Shown: positions 14,771 to 24,612 of the stretch, piece by piece
How the letters are laid out: each line of letters starts with the position of its first letter
How positions within the stretch are numbered: position 1 is the first letter of the stretch
NCBI GenBank assembly: GCA_024400915.1
Contig: JAKSLX010000007.1
Span: 1-64,000 of the forward strand
Direction: 5' to 3'
From: Treponema sp.
Lineage (GTDB): Bacteria; Spirochaetota; Spirochaetia; Treponematales; Treponemataceae
Length of the DNA: 64,000 nucleotides
Notes under the pieces: model-generated
What the model was told of the DNA's origin: nothing
What the model saw: only the letters and a program-made list of their open reading frames with translations
Database searches by the model: none
Made by a program: the position numbers and the translations under genes

Positions 14771-17700
14771 ATGAACACAATCCGCAATATTTGGGAAAAT
14801 CCAGAGATTCAATCAGTAAACAGACTTCCTATGAGAAGTTCCCTTGTTCCATACGAAAGCAGTTCAAAGGCAGAAAAAGAAGTTGCCCTTGGACCTATTG
14901 CCTGTCCTTCTTCTTCAAGCAGTTTTTACAAAAGCCTTGATGGAGAATGGGATTTTGCTTTTTTTGATTCACCGCTAAAGACTCCAGGTGCAAAAACAAA
15001 ATGGAACAAGATAAAAGTTCCTCTCTCATGGACCATGCAGGGATACAGCATCCCACACTACACCAATGTCCAGATGCCATTCGACTGTGTTCCACCTGCA
15101 GTTCCGGAAGAAAATCCAACAGGTTATTACCGACTTATTACAAAAGTTCCTGCAGCATGGAAAAACCGCAGAATAGTACTGCACATCGGAAGTGCTGAAA
15201 GCGTTGTAATTTTATACATAAACGGCAAGGAAGCAGGTATTTCAAAGGACACAAGGCTCCCGTGCGAATTTGAACTAAATGAATTCCTTACGCAAAATCA
15301 GTCTTCTGGAAAGGATGAATTTGAAATAATCATAAAAGTTGTCCGCTGGTCCGATGCAAGCTATGTGGAAGACCAGGATCAGTGGTGGTTCGGCGGAATA
15401 CATAGAAGCGTTTTTTTATATTCTACAGAAAAGGTTTTCATTGCCGATGCAAAGACCCTTACAAAAGTTGAATGGAAGGATAGATCACGCACAGGAATTA
15501 TTCCACTTGAAGTAACCTTGGGTTATTCTGAGTTCATGGGTTCAATCATAAAATCAAAGCAGTCTGACACCGATATAAAGAAATTCAAGATTGCCTACAA
15601 AATCTGCAAACTGGAAGGAACTCCTTTCAGGGGAACAGTCGGAAAGACAATAGAAAAAGGAACCCTTGATTGTTCCCTTGATGTCCGCAACACCCTGTGC
15701 AATGCATCAAAAGAAATCAGGATTAAAAACCCAAAGCTTTGGAGCAACGAAACTCCAGAACTTTACCTGATTACTGTTTCCCTCCACGATGAAAAGCGCC
15801 ACATCGAATCAACATCTTTCACCTGCGGTTTTAAATCAGTAGAGATAAAAAACAGAAAACTTTTATTGAACAAAAAGAAAGTCTACATCCACGGAGTAAA
15901 CCGACACGAACACAACGAGTACACGGCAAAAACCTTGACCACGGAAGAAATGGTTCAGGAAATAATTCTTTTAAAGAATTTCAATTTCAATGCGGTACGA
16001 ACCTGCCACTACCCTGATGATGAACGGTGGTACGAACTATGCGACCGTTTTGGCATCTGGATTCTTGATGAAGCAAACATAGAAAACCACGGATATTACG
16101 ATGTCATGAGCCGAAGCGAACAATGGCTTAACGCCTACATGCAGCGAACACAGAGAATGGTAAGGCGCGATAAGAACCATGCTTGCATTTTCGGCTGGTC
16201 CCTTGGAAACGAAAGCGGAAACGGACCTAACTTAATTGCTACAGGAAACTGGATCCGCGGATATGACAACACCCGTCTTGTACATTACGAAGGCTTTGTA
16301 AGACCTGAAATTCACCAGGGAGACTTTACCCTTGAAAGTCTTGGTTTTGGAAAACAACAGACGGATTTTATCGGTCCCATGTATCCAACCATAGAGCTCA
16401 TTAAAGAATACGCAAAGACAAGGGAAGACTACAGACCTATAATCATGTGCGAATACAGCCACGCCATGGGTAACGCCAACGGAAGCCTTGCCGATTACTG
16501 GAAAGCAATAGAATCCACTCCAGGTCTACAAGGAGGCTTTATTTGGGACTGGGTTGACCAGGGAATTGCCGCAACATCTAAAGATGGAAAGAAATACTGG
16601 AAATACGGCGGAGATTTTGGGGACAGACCTTGCGACTATGACTTCTGCCTTAACGGTATTCTTTTTCCAGATAAGACTCCAAAGCCTGTCATGTATGAAT
16701 GCAAGCGTCTTTTTGCACCCGTAAGAATCGAGCCGGTAGACCTAAAGAAAGGAATTTTTACCATTGAAAACAGATTTGACTTTTCAAAACTCAATTTGAT
16801 TTCTTTTGAATGGAATCTTTCCCTTAACGGAAGGCTTGCAGCCAGCGGAAAACAAAAGCTTGAACCTATTGAAGCAGATGAAAAGCAGCTTGTTGCAATT
16901 CCTCTTGCATCGCTTTTTAAAGGCATCGCAAAGAAAAACGATGACATCCAGCTAAACGCTATATTCCGATGGAACAAAGATACATCCTTTGCAAAGAAAG
17001 GCGACATAGTTTCCATTGACCAGATTGAAATCCAGAAAGGAAAAGGCTTTGCAGATTTTGCAGACTTTGAAAGCAGCTGCGAAGACTATACAACCGTACT
17101 GGATTCCATCAAGGCAAACATTGTCCATGCCTATACAGAAAATGAATGCGTCAAGAATAAGGTTTCTACGATAAATGACATTCCAACCCCATGGGATTTT
17201 GCAAACAAGCCTACAAAGGAATGGATAAACAACGACCTTATGAACCATCAGGAAAAATTCGTAAAGGCATCCATAATCAAAAAAGACTGCGGCAAGTTTA
17301 CAGATATCGAAATCAACCTTGAACTGTCAAAGAAAATCAGCGAATACCCAAGGGCTGGCATTACTCTGGAAATTCCAAGGGAGTATGATGAAATCATCTG
17401 GTACGGAAGAGGTCCCCACGAAAACTACAGCGACAGGAATTTCTCCGCTATAAAAGGATTCCACAGGGAAGAAATTGAAAGCATGGGAGTTCCTTATATT
17501 GTTCCACAAGAAAATGGTCTTAGGACCGAAACCAATTACATTGAACTTAATGCCGAAGGAAAAACATTGCACATCCAGAGCGATGAAGAATTCTCATTCA
17601 GCATTCTGCCCTACACCGTCCAGGAACTTTTCAGATGCAACCATACTTCCGAGCTTAAAGAAAGCAAGAAATGGATTTTAAGCATTGATGCAGCTCATCG

Positions 17701-17791
17701 CGGAGTTGGAACAGGAGCCTGCGGACCTGACACAAGGGACCAGTACAAAATAAAACCCGGCAAGTACAGGCTGCACCTCCGGGTCTGGTAA
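14771..17791 (+). CDS. lacZ: Beta-galactosidase, GH2 family
   Basis: 1006 residues, close to the length of LacZ-type enzymes, hydrolysing terminal beta-galactosides in the cytoplasm; no signal peptide is seen. Domain order: sugar-binding jelly roll (about 50-220), immunoglobulin-like domain, TIM barrel from about residue 370 (HGVNRHEHNEYTAKTL), then the small beta domain at the C-terminus. The acid/base is Glu481 in GWSLGNESGNG and the nucleophile is Glu561 in CEYSHAMGN. No sugar transporter or lac-type repressor adjoins it. The -10 box lies 6 nt before the ATG with no binding site, so the mRNA is probably leaderless. Confidence 0.96.
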   Translation: MNTIRNIWENPEIQSVNRLPMRSSLVPYESSSKAEKEVALGPIACPSSSSSFYKSLDGEWDFAFFDSPLKTPGAKTKWNKIKVPLSWTMQGYSIPHYTNVQMPFDCVPPAVPEENPTGYYRLITKVPAAWKNRRIVLHIGSAESVVILYINGKEAGISKDTRLPCEFELNEFLTQNQSSGKDEFEIIIKVVRWSDASYVEDQDQWWFGGIHRSVFLYSTEKVFIADAKTLTKVEWKDRSRTGIIPLEVTLGYSEFMGSIIKSKQSDTDIKKFKIAYKICKLEGTPFRGTVGKTIEKGTLDCSLDVRNTLCNASKEIRIKNPKLWSNETPELYLITVSLHDEKRHIESTSFTCGFKSVEIKNRKLLLNKKKVYIHGVNRHEHNEYTAKTLTTEEMVQEIILLKNFNFNAVRTCHYPDDERWYELCDRFGIWILDEANIENHGYYDVMSRSEQWLNAYMQRTQRMVRRDKNHACIFGWSLGNESGNGPNLIATGNWIRGYDNTRLVHYEGFVRPEIHQGDFTLESLGFGKQQTDFIGPMYPTIELIKEYAKTREDYRPIIMCEYSHAMGNANGSLADYWKAIESTPGLQGGFIWDWVDQGIAATSKDGKKYWKYGGDFGDRPCDYDFCLNGILFPDKTPKPVMYECKRLFAPVRIEPVDLKKGIFTIENRFDFSKLNLISFEWNLSLNGRLAASGKQKLEPIEADEKQLVAIPLASLFKGIAKKNDDIQLNAIFRWNKDTSFAKKGDIVSIDQIEIQKGKGFADFADFESSCEDYTTVLDSIKANIVHAYTENECVKNKVSTINDIPTPWDFANKPTKEWINNDLMNHQEKFVKASIIKKDCGKFTDIEINLELSKKISEYPRAGITLEIPREYDEIIWYGRGPHENYSDRNFSAIKGFHREEIESMGVPYIVPQENGLRTETNYIELNAEGKTLHIQSDEEFSFSILPYTVQELFRCNHTSELKESKKWILSIDAAHRGVGTGACGPDTRDQYKIKPGKYRLHLRVW

Positions 17792-17931
17792 TTTATTGAA
17801 ATGCAATCGAAGTTTTCCACTATAACTTTTTGCATTTTTAAAATACGTTATCTTTGAAAGTATTCATTACGGATAGTACACAACATGTTATAAAAATACG
17901 AGAAGGAAGGTAGAGGATGGCAAAAACATTC

Positions 17932-17988
17932 GCAGGTCGGAACGATAGTTTCCTTGCCGACCTGCGCATGTAGCGACGCTAGCTAGCG
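17932..17988. repeat. Hairpin and palindrome between lacZ and the ABC operon
   Basis: GCAGGTCGG (17932-17940) pairs with CCGACCTGC (17957-17965). In the minus direction it is followed after a few bases by TTTTT, so it could end the ABC transporter transcript. The perfect palindrome CGCTAGCTAGCG is at 17977-17988. The hairpin shares GCAGGTCGG with the island repeats at 9351 and 10539. The 268-bp gap (17792-18059) shows no other gene. Confidence 0.6.
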
Positions 17989-18059
17989 GTTTTGACAGAC
18001 TCGGACTGACTGGTAGTATTTTTATATTTGTTTTTGAATCCTGTACGTAATGAAATATT

Positions 18060-18857
18060 TTAGCTGAAAAGCATCCTGTCTGACAGGGTGCTACCTTCAC
18101 CGCTAATGGTCTGGAACTTTGCAAGAAGATCCGCAACCTTAAGGTTTTTCTTTTCTTCTCCGCTTACATCGTATACGATATGTCCGTCAAGCATCATGAT
18201 AAGGCGGTTGCCATACTGGATTGCATTGGACATGTTGTGGGTAACCATGAAAGTTGTAAGATTATCGCGTTCAACAAAATATTTTGTAAGTTCAAGAACC
18301 TTGTGTGCTGTCTTTGGGTCTAGGGCTGCAGTATGTTCATCAAGAAGAAGAACCTTTGGCTTCTGAAGTGTTGCCATAAGCAAAGTCAATGCCTGACGTT
18401 GACCACCAGAAAGAAGCCCTACCTTTGCGTTCATTCTGTTCTCAAGACCAAGCTCAAGCAATGAAAGCTGATCCTTGTAGAGTTTCTTTTCGGCAGAGGT
18501 AATTCCCCATTTAAGGCCACGACCCTTTCCACGTCTATAAGCCAAGGCAAGGTTCTCTTCTATTTCCATTGTAGCAGCAGTACCAAGCATTGGATCCTGA
18601 AATACACGACCAAGATATTTTGCACGCTGATGCTCTTTTACATTTGTAATGTCCTCACCGTCAAGCACGATTGATCCAGAGTCTGGCATGTAGACACCTG
18701 CAATGTGATTGAGCAAGGTTGATTTTCCAGCACCGTTTCCTCCGATGACAGTAACGAAATCACCATCATTAAGGGTAAGGCTGATATCTTTAAGTGCTTT
18801 CTTTTCTGTAATGGTTCCAGGATTAAAGGTCTTTGAAATATGACTGATTGTTAACAT
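18060..18857 (-). CDS. ABC transporter ATP-binding protein, TrpX/Y-type system
   Basis: 265 residues. Walker A GGNGAGKST near residue 39, signature LSGGQRQALTLLMA, Walker B VLLLDEHTAALDP and H-loop MVTHNMSNA are all present. It is closest in style to the ATPase of unusual importers with a branched-chain-like single permease (tryptophan-type systems in Firmicutes and treponemes). It follows the permease gene by 12 bp with GGAGGAC as binding site. No substrate-binding protein gene is adjacent, so the substrate is not known. Confidence 0.9.
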   Translation of the reverse strand: MLTISHISKTFNPGTITEKKALKDISLTLNDGDFVTVIGGNGAGKSTLLNHIAGVYMPDSGSIVLDGEDITNVKEHQRAKYLGRVFQDPMLGTAATMEIEENLALAYRRGKGRGLKWGITSAEKKLYKDQLSLLELGLENRMNAKVGLLSGGQRQALTLLMATLQKPKVLLLDEHTAALDPKTAHKVLELTKYFVERDNLTTFMVTHNMSNAIQYGNRLIMMLDGHIVYDVSGEEKKNLKVADLLAKFQTISGEGSTLSDRMLFS

Positions 18858-18869
18858 TTCTGTCCTCCC

Positions 18870-19823
18870 TTAGGCTGCCTTTGAAACGGCTTTTTTAATT
18901 CCAAACTTCTGCTTGATTACCGGTACAGAAAGAGCAATAGCAACGACAACTGCAGAAAGAAGCTTAAGGTCCTGAGTCTTCATTCCCATCTGAAGAACAA
19001 TGGCAATGATTACACGGTAAATGATTGAACCGAAAACAACTCCAAGGAGACACCACCAGAAGCCAAATTTCTTTCCGAAAATAACTTCACCGATGATAAT
19101 GGAAGCAAGACCAATAACGATTGTTCCAATACCCATGCTTACATCGCCGAACCTCTGCTGCTGCATTACCAAAGCACCACTCAAGGCAACAAGACCGTTT
19201 GCAATCATCAATGCAAGAATCTGCATACTGTCAGTGTTGATTCCCTGAGCACGGCTCATGGCACCGTTGTCACCTGTTGCACGTATAGCACTTCCAATTT
19301 CTGTTCCAAAGAACCAGTAAAGGATTGCAATGATTACTGCAGTATAAATGACTCCCACAATAAGACTTGCAATGGATGTTGCGCTTACTGGGAAAAGGTC
19401 ACCAAGATTAAGGGCATTATTTACCCAATTGACCACAGTCTTATTTGCACGGGACAAAGGCTGATTAGGTCCACCAAGCACGTGAAGATTTATAGAATAC
19501 AAGGCAAGCTGAACAAGAATACCTGCAAGAATTCCAGGGATTTTAAGTTTAGTCGTAAGGAAACCTGTAATAAGTCCTGCAAGTGAACCTGCAACGGTTG
19601 CAACAAGAACTGCAATAAGCGGATTTACACCGCTTACGATAAGAAGAGCACAGGTACATCCGCCAAGAGCAAAGCTGCCGTCTACTGTCATATCTGCAAA
19701 ATCAAGAATCTTGAACGTAATGTAAACGCCAAGAGCCATTATTCCCCAAAGAATTCCCTGGGAAACAGCACCAAGCATGGCCCCAGAAAAAGGTACAATA
19801 AAATCCAAAAATGATTCAAACAT
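18870..19823 (-). CDS. ABC transporter permease, branched-chain/Trp-type
   Basis: 317 residues with about eight to nine membrane segments. The phrases KILDFADMTVDGSFALGGC, KIPGILAGILVQLALYSIN and the repeated glycine-rich helices (SMGIGTIVIGLASIIIGE) match the BPD_transp_2-related permease family used with YtrF-like or TrpX-type importers. It heads the two-gene operon; the usual periplasmic binding protein gene is absent upstream, where the region runs into the AraC leader. It may be supplied from elsewhere in the genome. Confidence 0.88.
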   Translation of the reverse strand: MFESFLDFIVPFSGAMLGAVSQGILWGIMALGVYITFKILDFADMTVDGSFALGGCTCALLIVSGVNPLIAVLVATVAGSLAGLITGFLTTKLKIPGILAGILVQLALYSINLHVLGGPNQPLSRANKTVVNWVNNALNLGDLFPVSATSIASLIVGVIYTAVIIAILYWFFGTEIGSAIRATGDNGAMSRAQGINTDSMQILALMIANGLVALSGALVMQQQRFGDVSMGIGTIVIGLASIIIGEVIFGKKFGFWWCLLGVVFGSIIYRVIIAIVLQMGMKTQDLKLLSAVVVAIALSVPVIKQKFGIKKAVSKAA

Positions 19824-19904
19824 AATGAACTATTATACCATGAAATCCCTCTGAGGTATAGGAAAAAACAGTAAACCATAACAAATTTTAAAAGTCCGAA
19901 ATAC

Positions 19905-19933
19905 TTGACACAGGCTAAAGTGTATGCAATAAT
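19905..19933 (+). promoter_or_regulatory. Promoter of the AraC leader
   Basis: TTGACA (19905-19910), 17-bp spacer, AATAAT (19928-19933). The start site would be near 19940. Confidence 0.7.
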
Positions 19934-19948
19934 ACCACCATCAGCAAT

Positions 19949-19992
19949 GGCGCTGGATACAGGAAATAACTGTCTCCAGCGCCTTTTTTTTT
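19949..19992 (+). terminator. Very strong leader terminator before the AraC gene
   Basis: GGCGCTGGA (19949-19957) pairs with TCCAGCGCC (19975-19983), with an inner ACAG/CTGT stem, followed by nine T. It lies between a good promoter and the AraC binding site, so it either attenuates that gene or ends a roughly 50-nt RNA. Confidence 0.85.
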
Positions 19993-20020
19993 GCTTTTTT
20001 TTGTTTCAGGAGGTTACAAA

Positions 20021-20812
20021 ATGAAAAAGAGCTTATCCTATCTTGAACCGATTCAGCCTTTCTTTGAATTGAAGACAAACAACTTTTACCAGGACTGTGT
20101 GGAATCACAGGGAAAATACTGGTTCTATAGTTTTTCAAGCAAAAATAAAGCAGCCTCTAATAATGTAACCTTTTTGCCAGACGGATGCACAAACCTTGTA
20201 ATTGCTTGCGGTAAATATTTTGAAGCCCACATGGTTTTCAACACAGTGGAAGCAGTTTCCTTTGAAATGAAGCCTGAAACAGAATACTTTGCAATTCGTT
20301 TTGAACCTGGAGAAAATCCATTTTCCAAGGGTGATGAGATAAAAGCAAATGCAGGAAAAATCATTCCAGCAGAAACAGAATACCTTAAGGAAATCTATTT
20401 CCTCGTAACAAAGGAACCTTCTTTTGAACAGAGAATGACGGTAGCATCAGAATTCCTTCAGACAATCGAAACAAATTCTTCAACAAAAGAACTTTTCAAG
20501 CAGCTTCTAGACATCATCGTTTCAAAGAATGGCCTCATCAAGATCAGTCAGCTTGAAGATCTTGCAGGATATTCATCACGCTATATCAACCATCTTTTTG
20601 ACATGAATGCCGGACTTAGCGCAAAGCAGTTCTGCAACATCATCAAGTTTCAACTTGTACTTGGAGAAATAAACAAGGGTCAGGGAAATTCCTTCTCAAA
20701 AATAGCAGCTGACTACAGGTTCTATGACCAGAGCCACTTCATTCACGAATTCAAAGCTTACACTGGAATGACTCCGAGTGATTACAGCGAAGCAATGAAG
20801 ATTGCGGGATAA
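20021..20812 (+). CDS. AraC-family transcriptional regulator
   Basis: 263 residues from ATG 20021, chosen because CAGGAGG lies 7 nt upstream; the longer frame from 19991 runs through the terminator T run. The N-terminal 160 residues contain VTFLPDGCTNLVIACG and FAIRFEPGENPF, features of the sensor domain (DUF6597 type) fused to many AraC regulators. The C-terminal 100 residues carry the two helix-turn-helix motifs: ISQLEDLAGYSSRYINHLFD and FSKIAADYRFYDQSHFIHEFKAYTGMTPSDYSEA. The ligand is unknown. It lies behind a promoter-terminator leader. The downstream CapA-like gene starts 34 bp after the stop. Confidence 0.93.
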   Translation: MKKSLSYLEPIQPFFELKTNNFYQDCVESQGKYWFYSFSSKNKAASNNVTFLPDGCTNLVIACGKYFEAHMVFNTVEAVSFEMKPETEYFAIRFEPGENPFSKGDEIKANAGKIIPAETEYLKEIYFLVTKEPSFEQRMTVASEFLQTIETNSSTKELFKQLLDIIVSKNGLIKISQLEDLAGYSSRYINHLFDMNAGLSAKQFCNIIKFQLVLGEINKGQGNSFSKIAADYRFYDQSHFIHEFKAYTGMTPSDYSEAMKIAG

Positions 20813-20846
20813 GACTTTTGGTATTAAAATATATTCCGATACAATC

Positions 20847-21968
20847 ATGAAAACGAAAGTTTTTCTTTTTATCGGAATATGTTTATTTTTATCCTCCTGT
20901 GCAAGCAATAAAGTTCAGCCTGAAATAAAATGCGAAAAAGAATTAAAATTGCTTTTTGCAGGCGACATAATGGCCCACACGGAAATCACGGAAGGAAACT
21001 ACGATTTTCTGCTTGCTGATGTTGAATTGCTCATAAAAAATTCCGATCTTTCCTTTGCAAATTTTGAATCCCCCATAAATGATGAACTTCCGCAATCCAG
21101 CTACCCCACTTTCAACTGTCATTCAGACTATGCGGACAAAATTATTTCATCAGGCTTCAATGTTTTCAGTCTTGCAAACAACCACACAAATGACCAGCAT
21201 CTCCAAGGGATAAAATCAACAAAGAAATATTTCGATAAAAAAAAGGAAACTGGAATTTACTCTGCAGGACTAAAAGACTTTCCAGATGCTCCTGTAAACT
21301 TCACTTTAATAGAAAAAAATGACTTCAAAATTCTTTTTGCTGCAGTAACGGAAGTCCACAATTTCGCTACGGAATTTCAATGGTTTGATTATGTGGAACC
21401 TTCAGAAAATGCAAGAAAACAATTAGTTGAACAAATCCAATATGAAAGAACAAAATCAGAATGTGACCTGTTGATTCTTTCCTTCCACACAGCAGAGCCT
21501 GAATATGAGCGCAGCATTGCAGAAAACAGTAAAAACTTTTATTATTCTCTTATAAAATCAGGTGTAGATGTTCTTTGGATTAACCATCCCCATGTTTCAA
21601 AAGAATGGGAAACAATCCACACCAGAGACAACAAGCAGAAAATTATTTTTTATTCTGTCGGAAACACTGTCAGTTCACAGAGAAGAAAACCTGATTTTAA
21701 AAGGCCAAATTCTTCAAAAGAGTATACCGGAGACAGTTTTCTTTTCAGCGTAAAAATAAAAAAAACAGGCGACGAAATGATGGTCGGCACGCCCGAACCA
21801 ACATTGATTACAACCTACATAAAAGACGGAAAAGATTTTGTCACTAAAAAACTTGATGACAATCTTATTCAATCACTGAAAGAAGAAGGCAATGAAAAAT
21901 GGGCAAATTATCTTTCAGAAAGAAAAAAAACAATGAGTAAAATAAAGGGAAAAGATACATGGCAATAA
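20847..21968 (+). CDS. CapA-family (poly-gamma-glutamate capsule type) lipoprotein
   Basis: 373 residues from ATG 20847, preferred over an upstream ATG inside the AraC stop region because it begins a lipoprotein signal peptide: MKTKVFLFIGICLFLSSC, with the lipobox cysteine at residue 18. The mature part has the metallophosphatase-like CapA phrases LLFAGDIMAHTEIT, FANFESPIND, NVFSLANNHTND, LILSFHTAEPEYERS and INHPHVSKEW. These proteins act in polyglutamate capsule assembly or related envelope reactions; no capB or capC gene is nearby, so the real role is open. It overlaps the helicase start by 10 bp. Confidence 0.88.
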   Translation: MKTKVFLFIGICLFLSSCASNKVQPEIKCEKELKLLFAGDIMAHTEITEGNYDFLLADVELLIKNSDLSFANFESPINDELPQSSYPTFNCHSDYADKIISSGFNVFSLANNHTNDQHLQGIKSTKKYFDKKKETGIYSAGLKDFPDAPVNFTLIEKNDFKILFAAVTEVHNFATEFQWFDYVEPSENARKQLVEQIQYERTKSECDLLILSFHTAEPEYERSIAENSKNFYYSLIKSGVDVLWINHPHVSKEWETIHTRDNKQKIIFYSVGNTVSSQRRKPDFKRPNSSKEYTGDSFLFSVKIKKTGDEMMVGTPEPTLITTYIKDGKDFVTKKLDDNLIQSLKEEGNEKWANYLSERKKTMSKIKGKDTWQ

Positions 21969-24553
21969 ACTACAAGGATCTTCCGGTTTATGCACAGAAA
22001 GAACGAATTCTTGAATCATTAAAAAACAATCAGGTTATTGTTGTTCAAAGTCCTACAGGTTCTGGTAAGACAACTCAGATTCCTGTAATACTTCACGAAG
22101 CCGGATATTCAGAAAACGGAGTCATAGCCGTTACACAACCAAGAAGAATCGCCGCATTAAGCGTAAGTGAATTCATTTCAAAGCAGCTCAAAACAAAATA
22201 TCCTGGTCTTGTTGGCTACAAGATGCGTTTTGAGGACAAGACTGACATTACTACAAAAATTAAAATCATGACAGACGGAATCCTTTTGCAGGAAATGAAG
22301 CTTGATCCTTACATGTCAAAATACTCCGTAATCATGGTTGACGAGGCACATGAAAGAAGTCTTAACATTGACTTTGTACTCGGTCTTCTTAAAAGGGTTC
22401 TTGCTGTTCGCCATGACTTTAAGGTTATCGTAAGCTCTGCAACAATGAACGCAGAAAGTTTCAGCAATTACTTTGGCGGATGCCCTATTGTTACCATCGA
22501 CACACAAACTTTCCCAGTAACAATGGTTTATGATCCTCCTGCACTTAAGACCACAACACTTTCTGTAGAAGGAACAGAGGCCCTTCTTTCAAAAATCGAA
22601 ACGACCATAGACCGCGTCCTTGACAACAAGGGAACGGGAGACATTCTTGTTTTTCTTCCAGGTGAAAAAATCATAAAGGACTGCATGGAACGACTTTACA
22701 ACAGTTCTTTCAGAAGCAAGATACATATAGTTCCATTATATGGAAGACTTCCAAAAGAAGAACAGGAAAAAGTTTTTGACAATGCACCGTTTGGAAAGAA
22801 AAAGGTTGTATTAAGCACGAACATTGCAGAAACATCAGTTACTATCAACGGAATTACTACGGTAATAGACAGCGGTCTGGCCAAACTGAATTTCTACAGC
22901 CCAAGAACCTTTACTTCGAGTCTTAACGAAACTCCTGTTAGCCGCGCCAGCTGCAACCAGAGAAGAGGTCGTGCAGGGCGAACCTGCGAAGGAACCTGCT
23001 ACAGACTATACAGCCGCGAAGATTTTGATACCCGTCAGGAATATACAACAGAAGAAATCTACAGAACTGATTTGAGCGAAGTTGTTCTCCGCATGGCAGA
23101 ACTTGGAATCACTGATTTTGAACAGTTTGACTTCATTTCTCCACCTGGCCGTGAAGGAATCATCGGTGCTATCAACACCTTGAATATGCTCCATGCCCTT
23201 GAAAACGACGGAACCTTATCACCAACAGGGAAACTCATGGTTGAATTCCCGTTGGAACCACGCGTGTCAAAAATACTTGTTGAAAGCATCATGAGGTATC
23301 CGGATGTTCTTGAAGACGTAATCATTGCGGCTGCTTTCCTTAGCACTCAGTCTCCATTTGTTCTTCCTGTTGGTGAAGAAATGGATGCACGAATGGCACA
23401 CCACTCGTTCAGGGACATTCAGGGCGATTTTGTAACCTACGTAAAACTTTTCCGCACATACATGGATCAGCCAAACAAGGAAAAATTCTGCAAAAGAAAT
23501 TATCTTGACGAACGCGTAATGGCTGAAATCGTAAACATCAAGGAACAGCTTGAAGAAATCATTTCAAAAAGGCTCCAGATGCCAATTACCGGTGGCGGAA
23601 GCATGGACAACTATCTTTGCTGCATTGCAAGCGGCATGATTCAGTTTGTGTGCGTTCGCGAAGGTCGTGAAAACTATAGGAGCCTTACTCAGGACCACAT
23701 ATCCATCCATCCTGGTTCTTCAATGTTTAAAACCTTCCCACTTTACATTGTTGCCGGTGAAATTGTCCGCACAAGCCGTATGTTTGCCATGAGTGTTTCT
23801 CCACTTACAAAGAAGCTTATGGAGCAGATTGATCCCAACCTTGAACACGAACTTGCAAAGGTTCGCGGTAACAAAGGAAAGAGCCTTACAGGCAACCTTG
23901 AATATTCAGGCACGACTTTCCGCGAAGAAAGCGAAAAGGAAGCAAAGAAAAACAAGAAGGATAAAAAATCAAAGAGGGAAATCGATTCAGAGAATGCCAT
24001 TTCTCTTGGTGGAACACAATTTGAATTCAAGAAAATCAAGGGAAAGAAAACCGTACTTCTTCCTTGGACTGAATTCAAACCAGCCATCATCATGGAAAAA
24101 AATGAGAATCTTCTTGCACAGATTGCAGGTATGAAGGGAACCATTCTCATGAAAGGTGGATTCAAACTCCTTGACGGTGAAAAAATGGAAATCATCATGA
24201 AGGCTGCAAAGACACTTAACCTTGAGCCTATCGATGAAAAATCCTGGCCAAGAAAGATGAACATAAACATACATGAAGAGGGAGCTATTATTGAACTCAT
24301 CAGAAACGTTGAATTCATCATGCGCGTAACCGTTGCAAAAAGTGCATCAAAGGAACACGGATTTATCTGTCTCTTTACTGACGGCAAGGGAACCTACTGG
24401 TTTAAGGTTTCAAGAGGTTTTGTAACTGCAATCAACGAAAGCATTTCTTCACTTGAAAAACTCATAGACGATGCAGAAAACAAAAATCTTGATGAAGTTC
24501 AGAAAGAAAAAGTCAACATGGTCTATCGTCTTCTCAACGGAATGTACGAATAA
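21959..24553 (+). CDS. DEAH-box RNA helicase, HrpA/HrpB-like
   Basis: 864 residues. Motif I is PTGSGKTTQ (about residues 31-39), followed by Ia TQPRRIAA, motif II DEAH within MVDEAHERSLNIDF, motif III SSATMNAESF, motif V VVLSTNIAETSVTINGI and motif VI QRRGRAGR. The HA2 and OB-fold-type regions follow. A Lys/Glu-rich linker (about 655-680) separates the helicase from a C-terminal extension of roughly 180 residues with no recognised fold. It is shorter than proteobacterial HrpA (about 1300). Likely roles are RNA remodelling or mRNA processing. Translation is coupled to the upstream CapA-like gene by overlap. Confidence 0.92.
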   Translation: MAINYKDLPVYAQKERILESLKNNQVIVVQSPTGSGKTTQIPVILHEAGYSENGVIAVTQPRRIAALSVSEFISKQLKTKYPGLVGYKMRFEDKTDITTKIKIMTDGILLQEMKLDPYMSKYSVIMVDEAHERSLNIDFVLGLLKRVLAVRHDFKVIVSSATMNAESFSNYFGGCPIVTIDTQTFPVTMVYDPPALKTTTLSVEGTEALLSKIETTIDRVLDNKGTGDILVFLPGEKIIKDCMERLYNSSFRSKIHIVPLYGRLPKEEQEKVFDNAPFGKKKVVLSTNIAETSVTINGITTVIDSGLAKLNFYSPRTFTSSLNETPVSRASCNQRRGRAGRTCEGTCYRLYSREDFDTRQEYTTEEIYRTDLSEVVLRMAELGITDFEQFDFISPPGREGIIGAINTLNMLHALENDGTLSPTGKLMVEFPLEPRVSKILVESIMRYPDVLEDVIIAAAFLSTQSPFVLPVGEEMDARMAHHSFRDIQGDFVTYVKLFRTYMDQPNKEKFCKRNYLDERVMAEIVNIKEQLEEIISKRLQMPITGGGSMDNYLCCIASGMIQFVCVREGRENYRSLTQDHISIHPGSSMFKTFPLYIVAGEIVRTSRMFAMSVSPLTKKLMEQIDPNLEHELAKVRGNKGKSLTGNLEYSGTTFREESEKEAKKNKKDKKSKREIDSENAISLGGTQFEFKKIKGKKTVLLPWTEFKPAIIMEKNENLLAQIAGMKGTILMKGGFKLLDGEKMEIIMKAAKTLNLEPIDEKSWPRKMNINIHEEGAIIELIRNVEFIMRVTVAKSASKEHGFICLFTDGKGTYWFKVSRGFVTAINESISSLEKLIDDAENKNLDEVQKEKVNMVYRLLNGMYE

Positions 24554-24612
24554 CTGCAAAAAAAATATTGGAAAAACTTGAAAATTACACGATAAATTTC
24601 TAACTTATATCC

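Noticed and set aside
23743..24387. 214-codon frame opposite the DEAH helicase
   Set aside because: Antisense shadow, rich in Ser/Phe/Met as expected from reversed Lys/Glu-rich coding sequence.
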